Shown piece after piece: positions 22,362 through 33,877 of a stretch of DNA of 64,000 nt; position 1 is the first letter of the stretch, and every line of letters begins with the position of its first letter. Made by a program: the position numbers and the translations under genes. The notes under the pieces are model-generated. The model had not been told where the DNA came from. It worked only from the letters and a program-made list of their open reading frames with translations, and searched no databases. The DNA lies in contig NC_134141.1 of assembly GCF_033958435.1 (NCBI RefSeq), forward strand, positions 102,589,001 to 102,653,000, given 5' to 3'. The stretch comes from Carettochelys insculpta (lineage: Eukaryota; Chordata; Testudines; Carettochelyidae).

Positions 22362-23300
22362 AGCGAGGGTCCCAGTTGAAGGCCTCCCAGAGGGCCTCCT
22401 GGACCCTAACCCCATCCTTGTATGCTTGGTGGCATGGAGCCACGGGCAGCTGCTCATACCTGGGGCCACTGTCCGCAGGCCACCCCTTTATGAAACGCTC
22501 ATGCTTGCCCTCCACTATGTTGTGCACAGCACAACAGGCCACAACCACGCCAGGGACATTGGGCAGGCTGACGTCCAGCCACGCATTCAGGCATTGGAAG
22601 TGCCCCTTTAGGCATCTGAAGGCCCCTCCACAGTATTGTGGGCATGGTTGAGTCGGTGGCTAAAAGAGTCCTGGCTGGCAGTAGTGTGCCCTGTGTAGGG
22701 GGCACATCAGCCATGGCTGCAATGGGTACACCCCGTCAGCCACCATGCATGATGTCATACTGTGTCCCCCACAGTGAGCTCCCGGGCAGGGAGGTACATG
22801 TCCTGCTCCATGCAGCGCCCCAGCCAGCAGTTCCACAGTACCTGGACGTTGTGGGCTTGCCCAGACCAGCCCATACAGATGTCACTCAACTGGGCCGGTG
22901 TGTCAACAAGGGCTTGCAGCACCACTGAGTGGTACCCCTTGCGGTTTATGTGGCAGCCCATGCTGTGGTCTGGTGCGTGGATCGCTATGTGGGTGCCAGT
23001 AGGGGCACCAAAGCAGCTGGGAAACCCGGTGGTTGTGAATCCTGCCACGGTGTCATCCACATCCCCGAGATGGATGACCCTCCTCAGGCTCATGTGGTAG
23101 ATCACCTGGACCACCTGTGTGAGGGACGACATTGACATGCGGGCCTGCATGACAGGGAGCCCTATGGCCCTCCATTCCCTGCTCCCCCTCCCGTACAGAG
23201 CTACCACAACCCCCACCCTTGCAGGTCCCCCACCGAGTGGCCCACTCCCCCCTTCCTGGGATGGGTGTGAGTCACTGGCACAGCTCCATGAATGTCTGCC
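22362..23300 (-). pseudogene. Harbinger-type DDE transposase (broken)
   Basis: The minus-strand ORF 22755-23216 (153 codons) has GAPTGTHIAIHAP followed by INRKGYHSVVLQALVD and GWSGQAHN, the catalytic region of HARBI1-like transposases. The frame is then lost (it ends at LTVGDTV), and CLNAWLDVSLPNVPG and VVACCAVHNIVEGKHERF are found in other frames down to 22362. The first catalytic aspartate, normally directly before GTH, is threonine, and the second, in the GWSGxAHD block, is asparagine. With these losses and at least two frameshifts the gene is dead. It lies convergent to the Myb/SANT-like remnant within the same element. Confidence 0.82.
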
Positions 23301-23735
23301 TCAACATTTGGAAGTTCTGGAGCCACTTTTTGTTGTCTCATTGGCCTAGTACCAGCTTCTTCTTCTAGTCCCCACTGCTGGGGTGGCTCCAGAGGCACCA
23401 TAGGGGATGGGGAGTGGGGTGCAGCACTCTACTCCCCTGTGGACAGGACCCTGGTGGGGGGGTTCATGGGCTGCAAGGCTTCCACCATGGCCAGGATGAC
23501 CATGGCCATCTGGGCCCTGGTGTTGGTGGAGGCATCAGCCTTGGGCAGCTGCTGGTGCTCCATGCGCAGTTACTTTCTTGCTGTCTGCTGCTCTGCAGTG
23601 CTCTGTGTGTGCAGGGTGGGTGTGTATGGGAGGGACTCTTTAAGGGAGCTGCTGGCTGCAGGACCCAGAAGGGCTTGTCAGCCATGTGACCCCATACATG
23701 GTGTTTCCTGGCTTGTTCTTTCAAAAGGGCTCTTG

Positions 23736-24624
23736 CTAAATGCCTTATCTTTTACATTGACTGTAAAGGTTGGTTTCTTTTTGTGCTCTCATTTTTTATT
23801 CACACCCTCAGACCTCTGCAAGACTGTGTTTCATGGGTCCTACAGTGGTAAATGACTAATTTTTCAACTTACTGAAAGTAATTGCCTGTCCTTCTGCACA
23901 TTTCTTGGAAATGTGCCAACGGTCTTCATTTCCCTATTTTGCATAGTTCAACCATATTTAGTATTTGCTATACCACAACCTTTGAGACAGTCTTCTAATG
24001 TTGGCTTTGTGCAGGAGAGATGGAATGACTATAGCCTATTGTGTGTCAATTAAGGGTCTGCATTTGTGCTTCTTTATTGTTCTGCCATCTCTTAGTTGTC
24101 CAACATCATATTTCTTCTTAAATAACCTTCAGCTCTCATGTATCCTTGAGAAACATCTTCTTTTAGCTGAGATCAAGAGTTTTTAACACTGCAAACCTTG
24201 TGTGGGATACCAACGCATGTGGAATGTGAAATATTTTAATAACTATTTCATATAATAACCTTTTGATTTGTCAGGTTACCAACATTTTCCCTTTTCTATT
24301 CACAGATGAGAAACATCCAGTTAGTGTCAATCTGCCTCTCTCCTAGTCAGTTCCTGTCTTGCACTGTGACATTTTTATTATTAGATTCCTTAGTGCTTGC
24401 TCATAGCCTCAGAGTTTACCACTTGCTGTCTGTTGGTATTTCTTACAAAAAAGTAGATCTGAAACAAAATTACCCAAATCCTGAAATCTGGGAACTCCAG
24501 ATTCAAACTTTCCAGTTGATAACCATATCTCAGTGGTCTGAACCAGTAATGTGGATCCGGACCTTCCCCAGCTGGCATGCTTTTATGCTGTGATGTGTTT
24601 CAACTAGAAGGTTCTGCAAAACCT
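23736..24624. other. No recognised feature
   Basis: AT-rich sequence. The 95-codon ORF at 24306-24593 has no recognisable domain. Confidence 0.35.
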
Positions 24625-24862
24625 GTCTGCTACAATTCATCTGCAAATTCGACGCCGTCAGCTCAGGCTTAAACAAAGACTGTGAATGGCTGGCTAAATA
24701 CAGAAGCAGCTTCCCCTCCCTTGGTGTTCACACCTCCAGATCAACTGCTGGTAGTAAGCCTCACCCTTGCTGGTCTGAAGAAGTGGGTCTGTCCCACGAA
24801 AGCTCACCTAATAAACTATTTTGCTAGTCTTTAAAGTGCTACTTGACTGCTTTTTGTTTTGA
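24625..24862 (+). mobile_element. Penelope-like retroelement tail with hammerhead-like motif
   Basis: The 3' part reads TGGTCTGAAGAAGTGGG, CCCACGAAAGCTC, AATAAACTATTTTGC, then AAAGTGCTACTTGACTGC and TTTTTGTTTTG; related copies occur at 33.1 and 33.8 kb in the opposite orientation. A hammerhead-like core is visible: CTGAAGA (24775-24781), a stem-loop GTGGG/CCCAC (24783-24797), then GAAA (24798-24801). I recognise the upstream AGACTGTGAATGGCTGG as part of the same family in reptiles. No coding sequence is present; this is a truncated copy. Confidence 0.6.
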
Positions 24863-24882
24863 GCTAACCTTGTTATCCCCAC

Positions 24883-25013
24883 CCTTGCTCTGGCTTATTT
24901 ATACCTGGCCCTGCAGATTTCCAAGACCAGCATCTGATGAAGTGAGTGTGCTCATGAAAGCTCATGCTCAAAACTTTTCTGTTAGCCGATAAGGTGCCAC
25001 AGGACCCTTCATT
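24883..25013 (+). mobile_element. Penelope-like retroelement tail with hammerhead-like motif (second subfamily)
   Basis: Contains CTGATGA (24934-24940), a hairpin AGTGAG-TGTG-CTCAT (24941-24955), GAA (24956-24958), then AGC-TCAT-GCT-C (24959-24969). That is the order of a hammerhead ribozyme with a 3-bp stem III and C at the cleavage position. The downstream GTTAGCCGATAAGGTGCCAC is the typical tail. Hammerhead motifs are known in Penelope-like elements of animals. Stem I is not evident, so activity is doubtful for this single unit. Confidence 0.58.
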
Positions 25014-28000
25014 GCAAGTACTGAGAAGAAAGTCAAATGTGCATTATCCACAGCATACTTAATGTAATGAAAAAAAAATTCACATCAACTACATGCAAAA
25101 GAAAAGTGTCAAAAAGTAAACAGGCATTTATAAATTTAGTCACCTTTTTAATGTACTCAAATGAAAAGGGGATGTTAACCCAGCAAGCCAGAATTTTTAG
25201 CCAGTTCTTTGCATATTTGAATATTAACCTGATCCTGAAAGTACAGTGAAAACTGTTAACATTATATTGTAACTTTTCCTTCATAAAAATATTCAACAAA
25301 CCCTTTGCATGTATTCTAAGCTTTTATCAAACATTAGAACATTAGAAGTAGAGCCGGTCAGAACATTTTTCTCTTTGAATACATCAGTTCATCAGAACTG
25401 AAACCCTTCACAGGACAGGTGGATTTTGAAGACATTCTGCTGGAAAGCAGGTGCTGATGCAACACTGCTAGCCAGGTAGATTCTGCAACCTGCCTGGTTT
25501 CCTGCCAGCTTGACTGTCAAGCTCTTTAGCAACAAACCTGGCCGGGGGGGGAGCCAGGCAGTCCTTGGTTCTCAGGCTCCTAAACCCACAATTTCTAGGT
25601 CACCAGAGTGCCTCACCACCCTCGCTTATTGTCTGGTGGGCTACTGGAGCTCTGACAAAACAAGGAGCCTCAGAATAATATATTGAAAAGGTTTAAATAA
25701 AATGCTTAGGTGTCTGACAATGAATTTTTTTGGAATTCTCTTTCTGGGGGAAATTTTAAAATGTTTTTCATTTTGTTTTGGATTTTTGTTTTTTTTAATT
25801 TCTGAGTTTCTTGTGGGACATGAATTCCTATTTCTTGCCATTTCCAGTTAGTACATTAACCTACTCCAGACTTTTGTGAAATAGATATCATTTTAGAGAT
25901 CAGGAGACCACAACCTGAAGAGATTATGGACCAGCTTTTCTACAGTAACCTCTGATTTTTGACTGGATCAGTTTTTGGTATCCAGTTTGAAATGATTTTC
26001 AGACAGCGGTCAGAGAGAGCTGCTGATATTTAGCACTTTCGAAATTGAAGCTGTAAATATCTCACATTGGGCAGCCAACCAGCTTAAACAACTTGTAAAC
26101 TGAGGCATCCAAAATTAGAGGCAACTTTAAAAAAGTCATCATATTTGGCCAAGGTCCCAAAAGAAAGTTTGTGGCTAAGACAGCCTGAAAGTCTAGACAA
26201 GACTGTGCAATATGTCATGGTTTGACCTCATCCACTTGCAATTTCCATTTTAAATTGATTGTAAAGTGCTTGTCGTAGCAAATTTTGGTGTAGTTTTGCA
26301 GGTTGGGTCTGGATTTTAACTAAGGCCTTCCCAGAAATGATTTACAAAGGTTTTTCTTTTTCCCAATATTTTACATTTTTACAGGAACAATTTCAGCCAT
26401 TCTAAGAAAGTTACAAGTGTCATTCAGCGGCCGGCTCCATTTTCCAATGACTGGAGGTTCTAAGTCTCAATTTCTGTTTATGGAATCTTGTGCTTGCAGT
26501 GGAAAAGTTGTGGAAATCTCAAGTCTTTGTTCACTTCCACAGTCCCCTTCTGAAGAATGATAATCATGTAGCATGATGTAGCAGTTTCAGCATCTGCTGT
26601 TAAAATTTTAACATTGAGAGAGATCTCAATGTTCCAATTTTGTTTTTAATGTCTGCAGAAGTGCAGTTCTGGTAGCAGATGTTTAAGTGTCATTAAGAAG
26701 CAGAGACTATGAGAGTCTTTAGGGTCCCGTATTTTCTTTTTTAAGTCTGATGGGGTTTGCTTTTTAAATAAGAGCATTGAGCGGAGATTCAAACCACCTT
26801 TGAATAAAACAACAACATTCTTGGGGCCTCTGCAAAGATAATACCACAGTTCCAACAGGGGACATGTTTATTAAAATGAGAACATTGCCAATAAAAGGGA
26901 ACAATATGAAGGCAGCATGCCCAGCCCCTGCCTGAGGGATGGGTTTGAACTGCTTTGTAGCTGCCCTTTTGGATGACTGAAGAATTACAATGATGGACCT
27001 GAGGTGGAGCCACATTTATTCCTTGGTTGAAGATAGAGAAAAAGGCAGGCAGGGTGGTTTAAAAGGCTTAAGATAAAGGTGCCCTGTACGTTTCAAAGAA
27101 TCAAAGTTTCAGAAATTATAAAGTTTGAGAGGAACATCAAACACGAATGGGCACTGAGCCCATGGTTGTTGATGGTGATGATGATGAACATAAATGCATA
27201 TAAAATCCGTTAAAGAATTGTGCTTTTAAATGTCAATTGACCTTTTCTTTCCAAAATACCTTTAGGTTCCTGAGTAGATACAGAACCATGTATGTATGTA
27301 AAAATTAAAAATTAGTAAATTAATGGATATTACAGGGCGTTAAATTAATGGAAATACTTGCTCAGCTCATGCGTATTATTGTACCTAATCATGACATGTT
27401 TGAGTGATGTGAGGGAGCCTATTTCCAATTTTCAGACTCAAATGACTCATTCAGTGTAGGTGGTTGCAAATTGAAGTTGCTCTTTTGAGACAGGTTGCTA
27501 ATATTTCTAAATTGCCATCATTACCAGGGATGAAACAGAAAAAGGAAGACACTTTTGTAGTCCCCATGGATTACTATAATCTTGGTGTGTCCTACATTTG
27601 CTCAAAACATAGTTATTCTGAATTTGGTGGCAGGTGAATCTTTATATGTAGGTTCTCAGCTAAGTAATAGATTTTCCATTTCTTACACTGCTCAATTATT
27701 TTTAATTCTGGATCTTTAATCACAAATCTGAATGCTTTTTCAGGGAGCAGGCTATGTTAGCAAAGATCTCTGTGCTACATGAAATTTACAACATTCTTTT
27801 TACATTAATCATAATAAAAATACAGATGGTCTCCATCTTCATTAGCTGGCCATGTTTCAGAATGTAAGATGAGTTGATAGAAGTGTTAAAAGTACAAGTA
27901 CATTCCCTTGGGAGAGAATGGGAACATCTGACTATGTTTGCTCTGAATCTTGCTCATTTCAGTTATTGGTTTACAAAGGAACATTGTCAGACAGCTGTTC

Positions 28001-30853
28001 ATATTTGTCTTGTTTGATCATTAGACTGTTCCCCCTATTGTGCTGAACAAAAGTAATAATTTTTACATTCAAATTGGTGTCTTCCCCTGCATTACTAATT
28101 CCAGGTGCTGTGAACAACAACAATAATAAATGAGGCAGTGTGTTACCATGGATTCGTGTTATTGGCAAGCACATGCAGTTAAATGAGCCATCGTGGATTA
28201 CTGCATTTCAGACATATTGTGGGTCTAATTTTTAAAGATTCTGAAAACCTTCTGCTTCTAGGGACTGCACTGGGATTTCAAGGTACTCAGCTTTTGTAAC
28301 AGTCAGCCCAGTCACATGTAACCAACTGAGCTCTCTGCTATGGGACTCAGTGGGAGTTTTGTGCCTGATGTTCATGGGAGCAGGACAAAACTTAAAACCA
28401 GTCAAGTGTTTTTCGTCATATTAACGAGGATTTTTTTTTTGAAAATCATAATCACATCAAAACTGCCTTCATCTTCCTTGGCTCCATTCGTGTAGGTAAT
28501 TTCTGAGCTTCAGAAATTGAAAAGAGAATGGAACAATGATGATCAGTTCAGTACAAGAACTGGAACTGAGTAGAATCATGGAATAGCATGTAGCTAGCCT
28601 GTAAATGGTAGGTGTAGGACACTCTATCTACAGAACATCCATGTAACAGTTTTCTGATTGTAATTGACGTTTCTCCTTGAGGTTTCTCCTTACAAAAACT
28701 GAGAGTTCCAGGTCTCCTAAGACAGCGCGCAATGAAGTTAACACTAGTACAGAGCAATAAGCTTGGGACCCAGTTCCAACAAGCCCCCTACATACATAAC
28801 TTCTGCTGACTTCAGTAGAAGTACATGCAAACAGGTTATGCATGGATCTGGAACTGGGGTTTCTGCAGGGTCGCTTCTCGCACTACTGCCAGTGAGCCAT
28901 ATACAGGGGAGTTCTACAGAGGCAGGACACAGGGGAGACAATATAAGAGAGCTCTGCTCTGCCCTCCTGGTTCATGTAATTACATGGCATGTACTGTAGT
29001 ACACATGCCATGTTTTGTGAACAATGATACAGGCAGAATAATGGAAGTGGAAGGAGATCCCATCTGTCTTTGGCAGTTATCAATGAGAACAAAGCCTGTA
29101 ACTAGTGCTGTTGTGACTCATTATAATCTCTACCAGGAATTTGAATGAATTCCATTGGATGTGAGGGTGGACACATCAAGCCAAATTACCAGAGGAGCAC
29201 TGACTTGCGTGAGCAACACATTTCAGAGACCCTTTGAACTTGAGACCACTGAGATGTGGTTTCTGGAAGTATTTAGCCAATGCAACAGCTGGTTGTTAAT
29301 CTGTTACAAGTACAACAAAAAACAAATTGAAAATGCTTGAGATATAATCTTGGAAAATTTCATCCTGTTGCTTGTCTGCTTTTACCCAGCTACTGCCTGG
29401 TCCTGAGACAGAATACAGAGGAGCTGTGTCTTCTGGGTTCTGAATAGATATACTCCTTGATTTAGTTTTTCACAAATTAAAAAGCAGTTGACAATATTAT
29501 TCCTTTGATACATTCACAGATGCATATCATCGACTCCACACACACATACATTTTTCATCAACTATTTTGATTGTTTTTTTTTAAATCTTCTTTTCCTTGG
29601 ATGCCTCTATTTTTACTAATTTGTAAACATTGACTAAATCCCAGGATTAAGAACATTTCCTTGTAAAGGTGAACAATAAATGATCATATATGTTCTATGA
29701 CATGCTTTTGTTGAGATGCAGGAACCACTTCACATGTAGAATGAGAACAGTAAGCAAATCACAACTTTTGCTACTACTACTTTCTGCCAGAGTGTTAGTA
29801 AATATTGCTTGCTTGTTCAGATTTTCCACGTAACTTTGCAACCTTCTTGACTTGCTCAGGAAGGAGAAATAATCTGAATATAGCTAATCTTGTGGGTTTT
29901 CTGGTCCAGTCAAAATTAAGAGAATATTGGTATGCAGGAAGAGAGAAGACATTATTACAGTACAAAATGGAAGGGTCATGAATCCACATAGAGAGAAGCA
30001 CGCAAATATAATTATATTGCCTGTGGTGCAAACTGGCTGTGTTTTGGACAACTTTAATTGTAATGCAGAAGGACAAAAAAGAAGTGTTGTCTACCACTTA
30101 AGAAGCGTTAGTGAGGCTCATTACTGCAAGCCCTGGAGTGTCTTAATGAAGTACAATGGATCTATGTTGCTATTAAAAGAAGAAAGGCTGAAAACATTGT
30201 GAATAATTTCCAAGTCTGCATCACGAAGCACTTATGTCATCCTTGCAATTACTAAGCCACAATCAGAAATAATGATTCATCATTAGATCACCAGATTTCT
30301 TGAGTTCACTGTGCCATTTCATAGCTGGAAAAATAGGTGGAAAGGAATACAGGACTTGCCATTCAGGTCTGGATCATTGGGCCATCTAGTCTACTAGTTT
30401 AGTTACTTGAGCATCTATACTTCATGCTTCACAGGAAGTTGTAAAAAACTCTTACAATGGATACTTAGACCCATGGCTAGAGTTTTATTTTAACTCCAGG
30501 CAGTGTATGTTCTGAATCAAGAGGCTTATATCCAATGCAATTTTATCTTAGCCAAGGGAACCTCAGTTATTCATAAGAACATTTAATTTGTTTTTGAACT
30601 GTTCAAAACCTACTTGCCTCCACAGTATGATGTGGTTGTGATCCCCGCTGGATAGTATTGTGTTATGTGGGTGGGTGGAGGAGGAAACCTACTTAATTTC
30701 TTACTTTTTCAAATGTTGGCTTTAATTTCATTATTGGTTTTGTACTGTAAATAAGAGATACACAGAGTCACCTTCATTACCTAGTCTGTATTGTTTTTAT
30801 TCTTCTTTTGTATTAACTCTGATCTGTCCCATCTTTAAACTCAAATACTCATA
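25014..30853. other. 5.8 kb without recognised genes or repeats
   Basis: Mostly AT-rich, unique-looking DNA. Minor items: a G-run at 25540-25553, T-rich sequence at 25720-25800, and an imperfect hairpin at 28982-29013 (ACATGGCATGT against its complement). A 25330-25850 segment may be an old repeat but I cannot name it. No ORF has a recognisable domain. Confidence 0.35.
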
Positions 30854-31062
30854 GGCTGTGTTTAGACTAACCCCCAGCTTTGAAGGGGGCATGGTAATTA
30901 GGGTGTTGGGAGATTACTAATGAAGTGCTGCGGTGCATATGCAGCATTTCATGAGGCTAAATCTCCCCCACAGCAAGTTCAAAGTGCAAAACTTCTAAGT
31001 GCCAGCTTGCGTGTAGCCGTGGGTCAGCCGCGGGTACTTGAAGTTCCTGTGCTACTCAGAAG
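30854..31062 (+). mobile_element. Harbinger-like MITE, right end truncated
   Basis: Starts GGCTGTGTTTAGACTAAC and contains GATTACTAATGAAGTGCTG followed by a hairpin partner, as in the copies at 18.1 and 36.6 kb. The right terminal repeat is missing; sequence changes to another transposon at about 31065. Confidence 0.7.
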
Positions 31063-31064
31063 TC

Positions 31065-32288
31065 CATTTACTCCTCAATAGATTTTATAACAGAAATATC
31101 AAAGTAGCAGGTGTCTGAAATGGGCAGCAAACCCCGAAAATATTTTTTCTGGGGGAGGGCTGTGGTCTGCGGCTGCAGAGCCAGTTGAAATGTTGAAGTA
31201 GTTGAATATCTTAGCTGTCGGGGAGCAGCAAGCCCCACAGGTCCATTGCTAGGGTCATGGGGGATATCAGTGGGGGGGCAGTTAAAGTAGTACCCCCCGA
31301 AATGTCTTAGCTGCCAGGCGAGACTTCTTCCTGGAGACAGCAAGCCCCTGAGTATCTTAACCACCAAGGGAGACTTCGACCCAGTGACAGAAAGGCCCTG
31401 AACATATTTTTGGTGGGGGCCAGTTGAAGTTGTCCCCCAAATAGCTTTGCTAGCAGGGGAGAATCCCCCCCCACAGCAGCAGCAAGCCCCTGAAAATCTT
31501 TCCCACCTTTGGAGCCCTAACGATGTGCAAGCCAGGACATGGTGCTGCCTGGCAGCATGGTCAGCACCGAATGGCAGAAGCATCCTTTTATTGGCTTGTG
31601 GAATACCCTGGTGATGTGGCTGAGTGCAGGAAAGACCCTGGCTGCCTGGCACCTGTGGAGGAGGAAGGGGGGTTCGTGCACAACTGTAAACCACTGAGAA
31701 GTTTCTCGGCCTCTTATGCAAGCATGACCCCCAGAACAGCTTTGTTGCCATGTGGTGCGGCGGGGCAGGCGCTTGGGCTGGGCAGTGTGGAAGAAAATTC
31801 CAAGTGTGGAGACAGAACCATGACCTCCAGGCAGGGGTTATTTGTAATAGGTAGATGCGGTCAGAGAGCTAAAAGCAAAGAAAGAAAAATGTTTCTTAGC
31901 CTCTCATACAAACATGAGCCCATAGCCACAGGCTTCCTGGTCCCTATTTGAAATTCGCAGTCTTCCTGTTACCTAATTCCTGCGACCCAATTCCTGTTAC
32001 CTAATTCCTGACCTGGAAAGCAGAAGCCAGAGCAGAGCACGGAAGGGCATTGTGGGTTATATATGGGACACCCCTGGAGGCTAATTAATTAGATTTGAAG
32101 ACATGGTGGTTCCACACTGACCTTTAATCAAACTTCTGAACTCAAGCTTGATGCTATACCTGTCAGGTACCAACGATATTGTGATATCGATATTAGAGCT
32201 TCCTAAATTGAGCTAGTGAAGACAGTTATGTGCTAATATTGAGCTAACTGCCTTAAATTCAAATTTATCTCGTAGTGTAGATGCAGCC
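31065..32288 (-). mobile_element. DNA-transposon end region with tandem repeats
   Basis: On the minus strand it begins at 32288 with GGCTGCATCTACACTACGAG and runs through AAGGCAGTTAGCTC and AATATTAGCACA, matching the plus-strand element that starts at 63817. Farther in are a TATATAA box (32055-32061), three copies of GTTACCTAATTCCTG-type sequence (31963-32010) and a decayed ~110-bp tandem array (31121-31500). It may be the non-coding end of a larger autonomous element. The 227-codon ORF on the minus strand (31068-31751) crosses the array and has no known domain; I do not treat it as a gene. Confidence 0.6.
31121..31500. repeat. Degenerate ~110-bp tandem repeat
   Basis: A unit containing CAGTTGAAGTTGT (or similar), CTTAGCTGCCAGG (or similar) and CAGCAAGCCCCTGA recurs about three to four times, at about 31121, 31219, 31336 and 31475, with a shortened copy at about 31390. 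Copies differ by many substitutions and length changes. Confidence 0.6.
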
Positions 32289-32299
32289 TGAGACTAACT

Positions 32300-32706
32300 G
32301 GCTATGGGTACACTACAGTGCTTTGTCAACAGAAGTCGCTGTCAGAAGAGATTTCCTGACAAAAACTTCTCTTGACAGAGTGTGCTCACACACAAAAGCA
32401 AATCAGGAGAGCGCCCCGCTCTGTCGATAGAGCAGCCAGCCTGCCTGGCTACTCTTTTGACAAAACAGGCACGGGGAAGCCCCTTGTTGCGGATGCCCTG
32501 TCTGTCAAGAGAGGCCCCCTGAGGGTGTTTACACAGCTGTTTGGTCGACAGAAAACTGTCAATGAAGGTGTTATACCTCAAAGTTCTGAGGCAGAATGCT
32601 GCCAGTGAAAGTGCTGAGTTTTGTCGACACGCTGTCAACGAAACCCGTTTGCTGGATAAATGTGTGGTGTGTTTTGTCGACAAAACTCTCTAGTGTAACT
32701 GTAGCC
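32300..32706. mobile_element. MITE, GTCGAC subfamily
   Basis: Ends are GGCTATGGGTACACTA and TAGTGTAACTGTAGCC, with direct repeats ACT on both sides (32297-32299, 32707-32709). The body is dotted with GTCGACA, GTCGATA and GTCAACA motifs. Its scaffold can be aligned with the TTCGAA-type MITEs at 43-45 kb: the AAAACTTCT block near the left, the ACACAC block, and TTTACACAGCTGTTT. No coding capacity. Confidence 0.85.
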
Positions 32707-32709
32707 ACT

Positions 32710-33077
32710 CTCATGTTCCCCAGACTTGACCTCTGATGCCCCTCTCATGTCCTCCAATGAACCCCTTCTTAGCACATACTCTCCTGCCAGGCCCCTTCTC
32801 TCAGGTTTATTCTTCCCTCCCCTCTGGGCTTCTTCCTGAACCCTCCTAGTGCCTCAGTGCTCTCTAGTCCCTGAGAATGTCCAGGGAGTCTCTCCCTTTA
32901 TCCTTTCAGCTCCCAGTTTCCTCAGTTTACAGTTCTTCCTCGGCTGGTTTTCATCTCAGGAAAGCCGGACTCTTCCTCCAGGTGTAGTCTGGTGTGTTAA
33001 CCAGCCTCTCAGGCTCACATTTTCTGTTTCTCAGCCAATGAGGGTACAAAGCCAATCACAGTCCTCATTACTGAAGT
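32710..33077. other. No recognised feature
   Basis: C/T-rich sequence without a recognised motif; a chance ORF lies at 32849-33079. Confidence 0.35.
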
Positions 33078-33206
33078 AGTAACAGAGAGGAAGCCATGCT
33101 AGTCTATACAGTATCAAAACAAAAAGCAGTCAAGTAGCACTTTAAAGACTAGCAAAATAGTTTATTGGGTGAGCTTTCGTGGGACAGACCCACTTCTTCA
33201 GACCAT
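33078..33206 (-). mobile_element. Penelope-like tail with hammerhead-like motif
   Basis: On the minus strand it begins TGGTCTGAAGAAGTGGG at 33207, has the same CTGAAGA, GTGGG/CCCAC hairpin and GAAA layout as 24775-24801, and continues through GTGCTACTTGACTGC to the far end ACTAGCATGGCTTCC and CTGTTACTA. This copy therefore shows the complete 3' tail. No target duplication was found with confidence. Confidence 0.65.
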
Positions 33207-33323
33207 AGCCAGACCAGATTGGATTGGATTGGAAAGGATTGGAAGGAGGATCCAAGCCTAGTGTTTCTCTGAGGATTTAAGGGCATGACCATCACCTCCA
33301 TGACAGTCACTGAAGGTTCTCAA

Positions 33324-33397
33324 AACAAAAAGCAGTCAAGTAGCACTTTTTGATAGTGTATAGACTAGCACGGCTTCCTCTTTGTTACTATTCAACA
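33324..33397. mobile_element. 74-bp Penelope-tail insertion with internal inversion
   Basis: The insert consists of AAGCAGTCAAGTAGCAC (antisense tail) joined to GTATAGACTAGCACGGC and onward (sense tail). These two pieces are adjacent but in the same orientation in the complete tail at 33078-33206, so one is inverted here. The insert is flanked by exact 13-bp direct repeats TGAAGGTTCTCAA (33311-33323 and 33398-33410). The inversion at the 5' side is like the twin-priming products of target-primed retrotransposition. Confidence 0.82.
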
Positions 33398-33789
33398 TGA
33401 AGGTTCTCAAGTTTGAGAGAGTCTGCTACCCTCAGAAATAATGAAAAATTAATGGGAGCTAATATTACTTACCAGTACAGGAGATGCACAGCTATACATG
33501 TCTGCCTGTTTAGGGCAACGATTTGTTGTTGTTTCTGCACAATAACCAGGAGCAAAGGTGTTCTGTGAAAAAGCCCTTAGAATTCACAAGTGCATTTGGT
33601 ATTCTACTGAGGAATCAACATTTGTGTGTAACAGTCTGGGCCCTGCCTGGTAATCTGATCCAGCCCATTGTAGAGGACAGAGTCTCTCAGGCAAGCGTGA
33701 AGAAGAGCTAAATGGAAGAGATGCCACACCCTGGGGCACTGTCATTCTCCCCCAAAACTGGCCAGCTGGAAAAAATAGGAAAGTTTTAA

Positions 33790-33877
33790 AACGAAAAGCA
33801 GTCAAGTAGCACTTTAAAGACTAGCAAAATGGTTTATTAGGTGAGCTTTCGTGGGACAGACCCACTTCTTCAGACCA
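33790..33877 (-). mobile_element. 88-bp Penelope-tail insertion with 13-bp target duplication
   Basis: On the minus strand the insert runs from TGGTCTGAAGAAGTGGG through the hairpin, GAAAGCTCACCTAATAAACC and GTGCTACTTGACTGC to its end. Exact direct repeats AGGAAAGTTTTAA flank it (33777-33789 and 33878-33890). The insert is only the hammerhead-like motif plus part of the tail, and its 5' edge matches the start of the copy at 33206. Confidence 0.85.

Larger units (their letters stand above)
20076..23735. mobile_element. PIF/Harbinger transposon, decayed, right end truncated
   Basis: The left end (GGGTGCATCTACTCTAG) is a decayed version of the GGCTGCGTCTACAC terminus. Next come subterminal TTTTGAAA-type motifs and a block GGGTCCTCCATGGCGGC (20305-20321) that is shared with the short element at 38011-38667. 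The interior holds a Myb/SANT-like gene remnant on the plus strand and a Harbinger transposase remnant on the minus strand, in convergent orientation. Near 23625-23700 the GGGAGGGACTCTTTAAGGGA block again matches the 38-kb element. The right terminal repeat was not found, so the limit is approximate. PIF/Harbinger elements characteristically need both proteins for transposition; here both are broken. Confidence 0.78.

Noticed and set aside
28982..29013. Hairpin ACATGGCATGT with its complement
   Set aside because: Short and imperfect; expected by chance in this length of DNA.
31068..31751. 227-codon minus-strand ORF
   Set aside because: It spans the decayed ~110-bp tandem array and has no recognisable domain; more likely an accident of a repeat without stops.
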